Shown here one piece after another: positions 8,970 through 18,113 of a stretch of DNA of 64,000 nucleotides. Numbering within the stretch: the first letter of the stretch is position 1; each line of letters begins with the position of its first letter. A program made the translations under genes and the position numbers. A model generated the notes under the pieces. It saw only the letters and a list, made by a program, of their open reading frames with translations, ran no database searches and was not told where the DNA came from. Where the stretch lies: positions 1 to 64,000 of the forward strand of contig CAYZUS010000009.1 in assembly GCA_964481885.1 (NCBI GenBank), read 5' to 3'. This DNA comes from Fen731 sp964481885 (GTDB taxonomy: Bacteria; Actinomycetota; Humimicrobiia; Humimicrobiales; Humimicrobiaceae).

Positions 8970-9449
8970 ATGGAAGTTTACGGAATAGATAATAATTTTA
9001 AGATAAATAACTACAGCGCACAGAATATGCAAAATCCCTATTTAAAAAATCCGGTAGTAACTGGCTCTGTAAAAAGCGCAAATTATCAAACTAGAGGATC
9101 TGACCAGGGCATCAAAATGATGACCGATGTTCTGGAAAAGAAAATCAGTGATTTTCAGGCAATTGATAAAAATATGATACTTCCAAGTGAAGATCTGATA
9201 AATTTGAGAGACCTTATTACCCAAATCAGTTCTCTCAGGGATAACCTGAACGTAAACAATCTTGGAGATGCTTTAAGAGAGCTTAAGTCCCTCGGTGATG
9301 AAAACTATGCGTCGCGCCAGCAACTATCAAAAGCACAGGAAATGCATAAAAATGAACAATCCTTTGCAATTCGATCTTTGGTGTTTTCAATCTATCAAAA
9401 AGGATACGAGAAAGAGACCCGTTCCAGAAGCGTCGATGTCTATTATTGA
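8970..9449 (+). CDS. Hypothetical protein, 159 aa
   Basis: I do not recognise this protein. It has no signal peptide or membrane segment. The first 45 residues are Asn/Tyr/Gln-rich and look disordered; residues of about 45-140 are predicted helical with leucine spacing that suits a coiled coil (LINLRDLITQISSLRDNLNVNNLGDALRELKSL). The C-terminus is basic (KGYEKETRSRSVDVYY). GAGG lies nine bases before the ATG. It is divergent from a bactofilin and shares its class of promoter, which suggests a linked role, for example as a filament partner. This is inference from promoter and position only. The gene's end is 24 bases from the convergent kinase gene. Confidence 0.75.
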   Translation: MEVYGIDNNFKINNYSAQNMQNPYLKNPVVTGSVKSANYQTRGSDQGIKMMTDVLEKKISDFQAIDKNMILPSEDLINLRDLITQISSLRDNLNVNNLGDALRELKSLGDENYASRQQLSKAQEMHKNEQSFAIRSLVFSIYQKGYEKETRSRSVDVYY

Positions 9450-9473
9450 TTTCTTCTATAACCGCGTCGTCTA

Positions 9474-12400
9474 TTACCTTTCTTTAAGGTACCTCAAAAT
9501 CGAGTCAAGTGTTGCTTCAAGTTCACACTCAAGTTTTGAAAGCAGCATTTCCAGATTCTCAGTACTTTTTAACTTCATATCAGCTTCAATGATTGCGGCA
9601 TTGTTGTAAATATCAGTAGCGCTGATATTGGCGGCAACGCCCTTGATATCATGTACAAGATTTGCAGCGGCTTCAATATTTCCCTGTCTGACCATTTGTC
9701 GAATTTCTTTGAAGTCATTCTTATAATTTTCATAAAATTTTATCAATATTTTATCAAAAAGCTCATAATCACCTCCCAAACGAATCAGAACAGTTTTTAC
9801 ATCAATACCGGAAATAGTAAAATCCGGATTCTTGCCGAGTGCAGGCGCAGTAACCACCAGCGACTTCGGCTCAATGTTTTGAAAAGAATCATCTTTTAGT
9901 GTAATATTTTTTTTCACCATAACCAAATGAGACATTTTTTGTAACAGCAAGGCAGTATTAAATGGCTTGGCTATATGGTCGTTCATACCCACAAGCAAGC
10001 TTTTTGTCTGATCTCCGCTCATTGCGCTGGCAGTAACCGCAATGATAGGCAGAGCTTTGGAATCAAAATTCTTTCTGATTTCAGCAGTTGCATGATACCC
10101 GTCCATGACAGGCATCCTGATGTCCATCAGCACGATGTCATATTCACTGTCTTTTACCATATTGACAGCTTCCAGGCCATTATTTGCGACTTTTACTTTC
10201 ATACCGGCTCCCCGCAATATTTCCAGTGTGAATTCCTGATTGATTTCATTGTCTTCTACGAGCAAAACTCGAGCCCCGCGAAGCAGGCTGGTTGCCTCAA
10301 GCTCTGATTTGATCCTGATTTCCTTTACAGAGTCCTTCTTCCTGGTTTCACCGAACTCTATAGAAAAGTAAAAAGTACTCCCCTTTCCCAAAGTACTTTT
10401 GGCCCAAATCTTTCCGCCAAGCAATTCAACTAGTCTGCTTATTAATGGCAGGCCGATGCCGACCCCGCCAAATTTACGGGTAATTTTTGCATCAGCCTGG
10501 TAGAAATTTTCAAACAGGCTTTTTGTCTGTTCCCCAGACATGCCCATTCCGGTATCTTTAACAGAAAACTGCAAATATATACGATCTTCCTTTTTATTCA
10601 GTAATTTTACTCCAATAACAATTTTACCTTTTTCGGTAAATTTGACTGCATTGGAAATAAGATTTATCAGTATCTGCATCAAATGTATGGGGTCCCCGAT
10701 AAGCTTGGCCGGAACATCGCCTTTTACTTCTGAGAGTAACTTCAGGCCCTTATTTTGGCTCTGGTTTATAAACTGGTTTACAGAAATTTTAAGCACGTCA
10801 TCAAGAATAAAGGGTATATCTGCTGCAATTGTCTTGCCGGCTTCCACTTCTGAAAAATCAAGGACATCATTGACAAGCATCAGCAGGTACTTTGCAGATA
10901 AATTTATTTTATCGATATAGTTTTTCTGCCTTGGGGTCAAATTTGTATTAAGACAAAGCTGGGCAAAACCAATAACACCATTAATCGGAGTCCGGATTTC
11001 ATGGCTGATGTTTGATAAAAACTCACTTTTGGAATCACTGGCTGCTTTAGCTTTTTCAGCCATATCCCTGCTTAGTTCCGTCTCATGCAAAAGTTTCTTT
11101 TCTGCATTTTTTTGCTCAGTAATATCAATATTTGTTCCAACCCAGCGGTGGGGTCTTCCTTCTAAGTCTCTAATAGCTTCCCCGCGGGTAGCCACCCAGC
11201 GCCAACTTCCATCTTTATGAAGCAGCCTGTTTTCAACTTCGAAATATTTATCCCTTCCGGAAAGGTGGTCCTCCATTTTTTTTTCAAAAAGCTTCAGGTC
11301 GTCAGAATAAATCAGTTTTTTCCACCATAAAAAACTATCATCTCCCTCATTATCCTTATAACCCAGCATACTTTTAAATCTTGTTGAAAAAATTATTTTA
11401 TCGTTTAGCATATCCCAATCCCAGACGCCTGCGCGCGAGCCTTGGATTGCTATATCGAATCTCTCTTCCCTTTTTCTTAACTCCTCCGCAGCTATCCTGT
11501 CATGAGACTCGAGTAAATAACTTTCAGCTTTTTTACGAGAGGTTATGTCTTCAATTGTTGAATAAACCAGGTAAGGAGATGACTCACCCGGCTTAAACTG
11601 CGGAATTGCGTTTATATTTAACCAGGTTTGCTTCTCACTATTTGGCTTAATAATACCAATTACTGTGCCATACACGCCTTTTCCTGATTTTAATGCAATT
11701 TTCCATGGGCACTCATCCCGGGGCAAATCGCTTAGATCTTCTTTGATCGCCTGCAAGCACTCCACAAGGCTGGCTTTCTCATCCATCTGCGCCAGACTCA
11801 GCCCAAACATTTCTTTTGCAGCTTTGTTGGCCGATATTATCCTGCCGTCAGATCCCCGGTAAATTACACCCTGCACCATTGTTTCAAACAACAGTCTGTG
11901 CTTTTCTTCGCTGATTTTTAGTTCATCCTGTGTTCTCTTAATTTCATTGATATCAATAATAACAAGATTACATACCGGCAAGCCATCTCTGTGTTCGCCT
12001 TCTGAAGCATCAATTCGTACCCAAAAATGCTTTCCATTTTCTTTCACTAATCGCAGGCGCAATGTGCTCAGGCCGTATGTGCCTGGCTCACTCTTTTCAA
12101 AAAACTTTTTTATATGCATATAGAAAATTTCATGGTCCTCTTTCAGAATAAAGCTGGACATCGATCTTTTTATTATTCTGTCTCTGGAAATATCAAGCAG
12201 GATGGACATCATTAAGTTAGCCTCCAGAATCAGCCCTTTATTGCTTAGCAGACAGTAGCCTACCGGCGCCATTTCATAAAGGTCAAAATATCGTGCTCGT
12301 GATAGCTCCAACTCATTTTGTGCAACACGCAATTCCTCATTTTGCATCTCCAGCTCAATTTGATGAACCTTAAGCTCATGAAGCAATTCCTCTTTTTTAA

Positions 12401-12506
12401 GAATAATAGCAGATCCAAATTTTGCAGCATTATCCAGGCTCAAGCTTACTTCAGCTCGTTGCCGAAGTTTTTCAGATACTTTACGCTTGTTATCTTTTGC
12501 AGCCAT
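9474..12506 (-). CDS. Hybrid sensor histidine kinase: coiled coil-PASx3-HisKA-HATPase-REC-HPt
   Basis: 1010-residue cytosolic phosphorelay protein. Residues 37-67 form a coiled coil (LLHELKVHQIELEMQNEELR) often seen in kinases next to CheB-CheR fusions. Three PAS domains lie at about 68-190, 200-325 and 345-465. The phospho-accepting His502 is in SHEIRTPINGVIGF, the ATPase has N-box LINLISNAVKF and G-boxes DTGMGM and GGVGIGLPL, the receiver has Asp795 in VLMDIRMPVMDG, and the C-terminal HPt has His952 in LVHDIKGVAAN. It thus carries His-Asp-His of a phosphorelay in one chain, and needs an external response regulator. It starts two bases after the CheB-CheR stop, so the two are one operon. The signal is unknown; there is no membrane segment. 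Confidence 0.9.
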   Translation of the reverse strand: MAAKDNKRKVSEKLRQRAEVSLSLDNAAKFGSAIILKKEELLHELKVHQIELEMQNEELRVAQNELELSRARYFDLYEMAPVGYCLLSNKGLILEANLMMSILLDISRDRIIKRSMSSFILKEDHEIFYMHIKKFFEKSEPGTYGLSTLRLRLVKENGKHFWVRIDASEGEHRDGLPVCNLVIIDINEIKRTQDELKISEEKHRLLFETMVQGVIYRGSDGRIISANKAAKEMFGLSLAQMDEKASLVECLQAIKEDLSDLPRDECPWKIALKSGKGVYGTVIGIIKPNSEKQTWLNINAIPQFKPGESSPYLVYSTIEDITSRKKAESYLLESHDRIAAEELRKREERFDIAIQGSRAGVWDWDMLNDKIIFSTRFKSMLGYKDNEGDDSFLWWKKLIYSDDLKLFEKKMEDHLSGRDKYFEVENRLLHKDGSWRWVATRGEAIRDLEGRPHRWVGTNIDITEQKNAEKKLLHETELSRDMAEKAKAASDSKSEFLSNISHEIRTPINGVIGFAQLCLNTNLTPRQKNYIDKINLSAKYLLMLVNDVLDFSEVEAGKTIAADIPFILDDVLKISVNQFINQSQNKGLKLLSEVKGDVPAKLIGDPIHLMQILINLISNAVKFTEKGKIVIGVKLLNKKEDRIYLQFSVKDTGMGMSGEQTKSLFENFYQADAKITRKFGGVGIGLPLISRLVELLGGKIWAKSTLGKGSTFYFSIEFGETRKKDSVKEIRIKSELEATSLLRGARVLLVEDNEINQEFTLEILRGAGMKVKVANNGLEAVNMVKDSEYDIVLMDIRMPVMDGYHATAEIRKNFDSKALPIIAVTASAMSGDQTKSLLVGMNDHIAKPFNTALLLQKMSHLVMVKKNITLKDDSFQNIEPKSLVVTAPALGKNPDFTISGIDVKTVLIRLGGDYELFDKILIKFYENYKNDFKEIRQMVRQGNIEAAANLVHDIKGVAANISATDIYNNAAIIEADMKLKSTENLEMLLSKLECELEATLDSILRYLKER

Positions 12507-12508
12507 TA

Positions 12509-15500
12509 TCAGACACCTTCCTGAGATTTAAGAATACCTTTTCCCAACAGACTATAAGTCTCTTCATTATTTTTAGTGTTGTCAGTGCTATTGTAAGTGA
12601 CAGCAATTTTATTTTTGCAGATTTTAAAAATATAAACTGAAAAAGTTCGGCCAGTAAGTTCAAAATGTTGATTGCAGGAAGCAGATTCATCTGTAACAGC
12701 GACAATATTACAGATTTTTATGAAGTTTGTTCCAACAAGATCCGGATAAACTTCAGTCAGGCATTTCCCCCGGACTTCACTGGCACCCAGGCTCATTTGT
12801 TTTTCGAATGCTTTATTAACTTCAGTAAAAACAAAATTCAAAGGTGTACCATTTTTATCTGAAACAATCTCAAAGACTGACATTGCAGGAAAAGAATGTT
12901 CAAATACTTCTCCGTAAATTCTCTCTATTTCCCCTGCCCGCTCTCGCATCTTTCTATTTTCGGTTATATCCAAAAATGCAATAACTGCTCCATCAGCGGA
13001 ATTCTCCAAATTAAAACAAGGCGAAATACGCATGAGATACCAATTCTCCTTCCTGTTCATAACCTCCACCTCTTTGGGAATCATGGTGTCCAGTACCTCT
13101 TGTGTATCTTGTTGTATTCTGTTGTAGGTCAATAAAGCAGGAGCCATGTCCCCTATATGCCGGCCTATGTCAGACTGCACCAGGTTTATTACAGTTCCAA
13201 TACCAGAAGAAAACCATCTGATTTTAAGCTGATAATCTACAAAAACAAAACAGAGCCCATAGTTGAAAAGCAAATTGTTTATGTCGTTTTTTAATCCTGA
13301 CAAACCAGTTAGCGAGGCCTTTCTCTCTGTGTTGACTATTGATAATTCAAAGTTGGCAGACTGCATTGCCCCTTTCAAAGTTTCCAAATCATCGTTTGCA
13401 GATTGCAAATCATTTCTAACGGATTGGATTTCCTCATTGGAGGATTGGAGTTCTTCGTAGGATGTTTCCATTTCTTCTTTAGTGTACAGGGGATATTCCT
13501 CAGTATTGCGAAGTTTTTCCAAAAGCATCAGGATTTTCGTTTCATTTTCATCGTCAGATACTTTTTGCAGTTTTATTCTCGATGCCTTTCCGGAATGTTT
13601 TTGATCGGCGTTTGAAACCTTTTCAAATATTACAAGCATGAGGTTTGGTAATTGTTCTGGATTTAAATCCTTTTGAATTTGCCTGACGCAAAGATTGACA
13701 GTTATATTTTCCCCGCTATTTTCAACATTAAGTCCTGTAATGTTTACGGTTTCTTTACAGGTAAAAGATCTGTGCAAAGCAAGGTATAGCTCTGCCTTCA
13801 GGCTTTTATTTAACATATTTGAAATATTCGCGTCGAACTTGCCGGGTATAATTTCCAGAAACATTCCGGGGTGCCCATATAGATAAAGAATCTCTCCTTT
13901 TTCATTAATAATGGCACCGGAAGAATCAAAGTGTTCAAATATCGTCCTTTCTGCAATTTTCTGAAGTGCGAGTTTATTTTCATCAGACATTTGCGTGAAG
14001 TCAATCATGGTATTCTTACCCGGTATGGCGGAATGCTTTAAATCCCGTAAAGTGTGGTAATAAGTATTTGAGCGTTCATTGCGTATGTATATTTTGGATC
14101 TGGAATCATGTATTCTAAAAAGATCAGTAAAGTTGCTTACATTCTCTGATGTTCCAAGAAAAAGGAAACCATCGGGATTTAATGAGTAATGAAACTGTGA
14201 AATGACTGTTTTTTGCAAAGTCTCGTCCAGATATATTAACACATTACGGCAGCTGATTAAATCCATCCTGGAAAATGGCGGATCTTTTACAATACTGTGC
14301 TTGGAAAAAATCAGTATATCACGGATTTGCTTGGTTATCCTATAGGAAAATCCATCCGGTTCAATAGTAAAATATCTCTTTAGCAGATTTTGAGGCATGT
14401 CCTTTGCAATTTCGATCGGGAACACTCTGGTTCGTGCAGTTTCAAGAGCCCGTTCGTCAATATCAGTAGCAAAAATCTGTACTTTAAAACTTTTTTTTAA
14501 ACTCCACATATGCTCACATATGAGCATGGCAATAGAATAAGCTTCTTCACCGGTTGAACACCCCGGTACCCATATTCGGACCGGTTCCTCACTGTCTTTG
14601 TTGTCAAATAGTCTTGGAATAACAGTGGTCCCAAGGACTTCAAACTCAACCGGGTCCCTAAAAAAACTGGTTACACCGATTAAAAAATCATGAAATAATG
14701 ATTCAATTTCCAACGGGTCTCTTTGCAGAAATTTTACATATCCATCCAAATCTTCGATCCGGTTGATTTCCAGACGCCTGGCTATTCGATTGTCGATGTT
14801 GCTTTTTTTATAGTGTGAAAAATCATAGCCAACCTGGCTGCGCAGCAAAAGAAAAATCTTCAAATATGAATCCTTTTCTTTAAAATTCCTTTGTGCATGG
14901 TTTTTTACGATTGTTCCATGTTTCCTTCCAAAGTATGATATAAGGCTGTAAGGCATTTCTGCAGGCGAAAGAGCATAGTCAGCCAGGCCTGCGGCAATTA
15001 CGCTTTGCGGCATCCCGGCATTTTCCGCTGATTCAATGCTTTGAGCCATCACCAAGCCGCCTTCTTTCTTTACAGCCTGCGCTCCAAGTGTTCCGTCCAT
15101 TCCTGCACCTGAGAGAACGATACAGGCGGCATTATCCCGATACTCCTGGGCCAGGGAACAAAAAACAAAGTCAATTGGCAAGTGTGATCCTCTGGTTAAT
15201 ATCGGCTCCAGTAGTTGCAGTGTGCCATTCATGAATGCCAAATCATAGTTTGGTGGAATAATATATATACAATTGGGTTCAACTATGATCCCGTCTGTTA
15301 TTTCAAAAACCTTCATCTGAGTATAATTTGCAATTAACCGGCCAAGAATGCTCTGACGGTCGGTGTGCCAGTGCTGAACAACTATAAATGCCATACCTGT
15401 GTCGATATCTGTGGGCATGGCAGAAAAAAAAGCCTCTAATGCTGCCAGGCCACCGGCAGAAGCGCCGATACAAACAACTGGAAACTTTTTCTGTAGGGGG

Positions 15501-15616
15501 ATAACCGACTCATTATCACAGAATGATTTAATTGTTGAATGTATTTCGTTTTGTCCGGCTCCAGGTCCTTTTGATTTATCTGAGTCCGGAAAAGTTTTTT
15601 CTTTTTTCTTTTTCAA
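12509..15616 (-). CDS. CheB-CheR fusion with coiled coil and PAS domains
   Basis: 1035-residue protein. CheB methylesterase at about residues 45-225 has Ser53 in GASAGG, His82 in VVQH and Asp174 in GMDGTLGA. CheR methyltransferase at about 250-510 has SAM motif VPGCSTGEEAYS at 350-361. A coiled coil at about 713-750 (METSYEELQSSNEEIQSVRN) and two PAS-like regions (about 775-890 and 895-1005) follow. No receiver domain precedes CheB, as is usual for these fusions. No chemoreceptor, CheA or flagellar gene is in the window, so it likely serves a non-flagellar pathway with the adjoining hybrid kinase. The start is a TTG with no clear ribosome binding site and is uncertain. Confidence 0.9.
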   Translation of the reverse strand: MKKKKEKTFPDSDKSKGPGAGQNEIHSTIKSFCDNESVIPLQKKFPVVCIGASAGGLAALEAFFSAMPTDIDTGMAFIVVQHWHTDRQSILGRLIANYTQMKVFEITDGIIVEPNCIYIIPPNYDLAFMNGTLQLLEPILTRGSHLPIDFVFCSLAQEYRDNAACIVLSGAGMDGTLGAQAVKKEGGLVMAQSIESAENAGMPQSVIAAGLADYALSPAEMPYSLISYFGRKHGTIVKNHAQRNFKEKDSYLKIFLLLRSQVGYDFSHYKKSNIDNRIARRLEINRIEDLDGYVKFLQRDPLEIESLFHDFLIGVTSFFRDPVEFEVLGTTVIPRLFDNKDSEEPVRIWVPGCSTGEEAYSIAMLICEHMWSLKKSFKVQIFATDIDERALETARTRVFPIEIAKDMPQNLLKRYFTIEPDGFSYRITKQIRDILIFSKHSIVKDPPFSRMDLISCRNVLIYLDETLQKTVISQFHYSLNPDGFLFLGTSENVSNFTDLFRIHDSRSKIYIRNERSNTYYHTLRDLKHSAIPGKNTMIDFTQMSDENKLALQKIAERTIFEHFDSSGAIINEKGEILYLYGHPGMFLEIIPGKFDANISNMLNKSLKAELYLALHRSFTCKETVNITGLNVENSGENITVNLCVRQIQKDLNPEQLPNLMLVIFEKVSNADQKHSGKASRIKLQKVSDDENETKILMLLEKLRNTEEYPLYTKEEMETSYEELQSSNEEIQSVRNDLQSANDDLETLKGAMQSANFELSIVNTERKASLTGLSGLKNDINNLLFNYGLCFVFVDYQLKIRWFSSGIGTVINLVQSDIGRHIGDMAPALLTYNRIQQDTQEVLDTMIPKEVEVMNRKENWYLMRISPCFNLENSADGAVIAFLDITENRKMRERAGEIERIYGEVFEHSFPAMSVFEIVSDKNGTPLNFVFTEVNKAFEKQMSLGASEVRGKCLTEVYPDLVGTNFIKICNIVAVTDESASCNQHFELTGRTFSVYIFKICKNKIAVTYNSTDNTKNNEETYSLLGKGILKSQEGV

Positions 15617-16480
15617 TCTTTTATGCTCACGGGATTAAAATGACTCGAAAAAATAAGAGTAACCCGTAAAGACTCCCGCTCTTGTTATTTATTTCATTTT
15701 GAGATCTTGGGCAAATTCAACTATATCCAACAATATTTTAATTCTTTTGGCTATGATTAAATTCTTCCAGTATTCTATAAATAATGGTAACAAAAAATCG
15801 TTCTCACTACTGCAGGGGCCCCATCATCAGGATTTTTATGTTAAGAAATACAAAACTATCGTGAATCATAACCCCTGAAAATGGTATCTGCAACACTCCT
15901 CATAATATATTCCATAAATCCTGTAATTACAAATTTTTACCATTGTTGCAGCTTTTATGATTTTGTTAATAATTACCCTTTCCGTTACTTTAGTTACTTG
16001 ATTTTCTATTGCTTTTTTATCATTTGCAAACCGTTCTTGTTTTTTTGGATACTTATTCTGAACTAAACAGTTAAATAATCAAGTATAGGGCAATCCTTAA
16101 AAGAGAGATTCATCTCGGCCCTCCCGGGAAGTATTGATAGCGAAAGTGGTTTAAATTTAAAAGAAGAAAACGGCAGGTCAAGACATCGCCCGGTAATATT
16201 CAGGACATAAAACTCGTTAATGCCAGAATTAAGTAAAAGATTTTACGTGGATTTTACATTACTACTCTTTATTTTTACATTGATTTATTAAACTTATTAA
16301 ATAAATATATTACATATTTTTGATTCAGTGATTACAGTTAAAACAAGCGGTTGGAGCAGTGGGAAAGCTGACTGGAGAAAAGGCTTGCAAATGTACTGGT
16401 CGCAATAATATATAAGTTTAATAAGGTATATTTAGAATTTTTATAAAATTATCAAAAAGTTAATTGAAAAGGGGAATCTA
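15617..16480. other. Intergenic region, no gene seen
   Basis: 864 bases between the divergent cheB-cheR and antitoxin-like genes. No open frame has coding character. Two TTTACA hexamers at 16253 and 16274 lack the phased partners and -10 of the bactofilin promoters. The stretch 16090-16200 is less AT-rich than its surroundings and could hold a structured leader, but I could not match it to a known RNA. Confidence 0.5.
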
Positions 16481-16681
16481 ATGGAAACAAATTATACCGT
16501 AGTAGACACGAATAATCTGCGTCTCAATCTGACAAAATACCTAAAAGACAATAAAGGTAATACCATATTGTTTACACATTACAACAGATTGGTTGGAGAA
16601 ATATCATTTTATAACGAAGATTCAAGAGTTGAAAAAGAGCTGCAGCTGCTGCAGAGGCTGATCAAGGATCGCTCCAAATAG
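16481..16681 (+). CDS. Phd/YefM-like antitoxin-type small protein, orphan
   Basis: 66-residue protein behind a good ribosome binding site (AAAAGGGG, seven bases before the ATG). The pattern TVVDTNNLRLNLTKYLKDNKGNTILFTHYNRLVGEISFY follows the strand-helix-strand-strand fold of Phd/YefM antitoxins, where a short N-terminal strand is followed by a helix with regularly spaced leucines and a hairpin of the type ilItrhgkpvavl. The C-terminus is a charged helix. In Phd systems the C-terminal tail neutralises a partner toxin. No toxin gene follows: the next 600 bases are non-coding. It may be a solitary DNA-binding protein or a remnant of a pair. The family call is by pattern only. Confidence 0.55.
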   Translation: METNYTVVDTNNLRLNLTKYLKDNKGNTILFTHYNRLVGEISFYNEDSRVEKELQLLQRLIKDRSK

Positions 16682-16837
16682 GCAGCAAATCAGTTTGTGA
16701 CTTTTCAGTGAGCGAGATAACACTTTGGTGTATGCATTGTAAGTTATAATATGCAATCAGAACCTGTCTACTGGCACTGACTGGATATTGACCAGGCAAA
16801 GAATTGTGATTATGAGGGTCTGCCTGTAAAACTTTTA

Positions 16838-16890
16838 TTTATATAAAAAGCCTGGACAGGCATTAATACTGTTCAGGCTTTTTATATAAA
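16838..16890. terminator. 22-bp hairpin, bidirectional terminator-like
   Basis: Arms 16838-16859 and 16869-16890 pair over 22 positions with a single G.T wobble around a 9-base loop. The core AAGCCTG/CAGGCTT is flanked by A and T tracts, so it reads as an intrinsic terminator on either strand. It follows the antitoxin-like gene by about 150 bases and would also face the regulator gene reading leftwards. Confidence 0.75.
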
Positions 16891-17127
16891 TCAGGCATTT
16901 GAACAGAATTTATTATTTCCCCATTTTCCAGGCTTGAGTTTGCCGCATAATTTCAGCTTGTTTTTAAAAATTGTTAAAATTTTAATCAGGTGTTATTAAA
17001 CATTTGTATTATCCGGAGTCAGCGCAATGAAACGCTTTGGTCCAGATTATCTTTCCACCCTATCAGTCATCTGATAATAACTATTATGACTAAATCATTA
17101 ATATATAATATATTTTTTTTAGAAGTT

Positions 17128-17218
17128 TAAAGCAGGAATATTTAATCAGTTAAAGCAGGAATATTTAATTAGTTAAAGCAGGAATATTTAATCAGTTAAA
17201 GCAGGAATATTTAATCAG
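17128..17218. repeat. Four 23-bp direct repeats
   Basis: Units with core TAAAGCAGGAATATTTAAT at 17128-17150, 17151-17173, 17174-17196 and 17197-17218, with only one internal base change (TTAGT for TCAGT in the second). The array lies about 100 bases downstream of the response regulator's stop, in a region with no gene between 16682 and 17314. Iteron-like spacing (about two helical turns) is compatible with protein binding, but slipped-strand expansion is equally possible. Confidence 0.85.
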
Positions 17219-17314
17219 GCAATATTTGGCAACAAAAAACACATAAAGCCTTTTATAGCCCGGGATATTTAAATGGAAAGAATATATGTCCTGAAAGCAG
17301 TGTCTTTATGATTT

Positions 17315-18016
17315 CTATATATTGAACTTGTACCCTATGCCTCGAACGGTTTCAATGAATTTATGCTCTTCGTCATGGATTTTTTCCCTTAGCATCCTTA
17401 TATGCACATCAATGGTACGCGTATCAATAGTGGAGTTAAAATACCAGACTTTATTTAATATTTCATCCCTGGTAAAGATAATATTGGGATTAGCAAGAAA
17501 AAGTGAAAGAAGATAAAATTCTTTTGCAGTTAATTTTATGAATTCCCCATTTCTTATGAGCTGCTTGGAAGAATAATCAAATTCATTTTCCCCAAATTTG
17601 ATTGTTTCTGAATCGTAATTGCTGTTAAATTTCTTTTTGGAAATATTGGCCTTTATTCGGGCCACGAGCTCCCTTTTTCGAAAAGGTTTTATAATGTAAT
17701 CATCGGCTCCAAATTCAAATCCTATAACTATGTCGATTTCCTCTTCTCTTCCGCTGATTATCAAAATTGAAATATGGTTATATAATGGGTTTTTATAAAT
17801 ATCTTTTAATATATTGATGCCATCCATATCGGGGAGACTTAAATCCAATAAAAGTGCATCGATATGCTGATCTTTTAAAATACTTAAGCCATCTTTTCCA
17901 TTATATGCGACCAGCGTGCTGAAACCTTCTTTTTCCAGTAATATTTTTAAAAATTCCGCACTAACGTTGTCGTCCTCGATAATGAGTATCTTTTGTTTTA
18001 TATTAGCTTTTGCCAT
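17315..18016 (-). CDS. OmpR/PhoB-family response regulator
   Basis: 233-residue DNA-binding regulator. The receiver (about residues 9-122) has acidic pocket EDD, the phospho-acceptor Asp in LLLDLSLPDMDG and the conserved Lys in IIKPFRKREL. The winged helix (about 138-232) shows LTAKEFYLLSLFLANPN, then TRDEILNKVW, RTIDVHIRMLREKI and VRGIGYKF. It would bind tandem DNA repeats about 11 bp apart and recruit RNA polymerase. It lies about 100 bases downstream of the hybrid kinase on the same strand, its likely partner. It is the best in-window candidate for the factor that reads the 11-bp-phased promoters of the bactofilin genes; this is inference. Confidence 0.92.
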   Translation of the reverse strand: MAKANIKQKILIIEDDNVSAEFLKILLEKEGFSTLVAYNGKDGLSILKDQHIDALLLDLSLPDMDGINILKDIYKNPLYNHISILIISGREEEIDIVIGFEFGADDYIIKPFRKRELVARIKANISKKKFNSNYDSETIKFGENEFDYSSKQLIRNGEFIKLTAKEFYLLSLFLANPNIIFTRDEILNKVWYFNSTIDTRTIDVHIRMLREKIHDEEHKFIETVRGIGYKFNI

Positions 18017-18113
18017 TTTGGTAAAAATTCATTTCCTGATTATTAACTGTTGCGCCAAAATAAAAAAACAGCGAGCGAACCTGATTTCTAGATAGTCAGA
18101 GTATAGCAGTAAA

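Noticed and set aside
16090..16400. c-di-GMP or other riboswitch upstream of the antitoxin-like gene
   Set aside because: Some GC-richer helices are possible, but conserved riboswitch core bases could not be matched.
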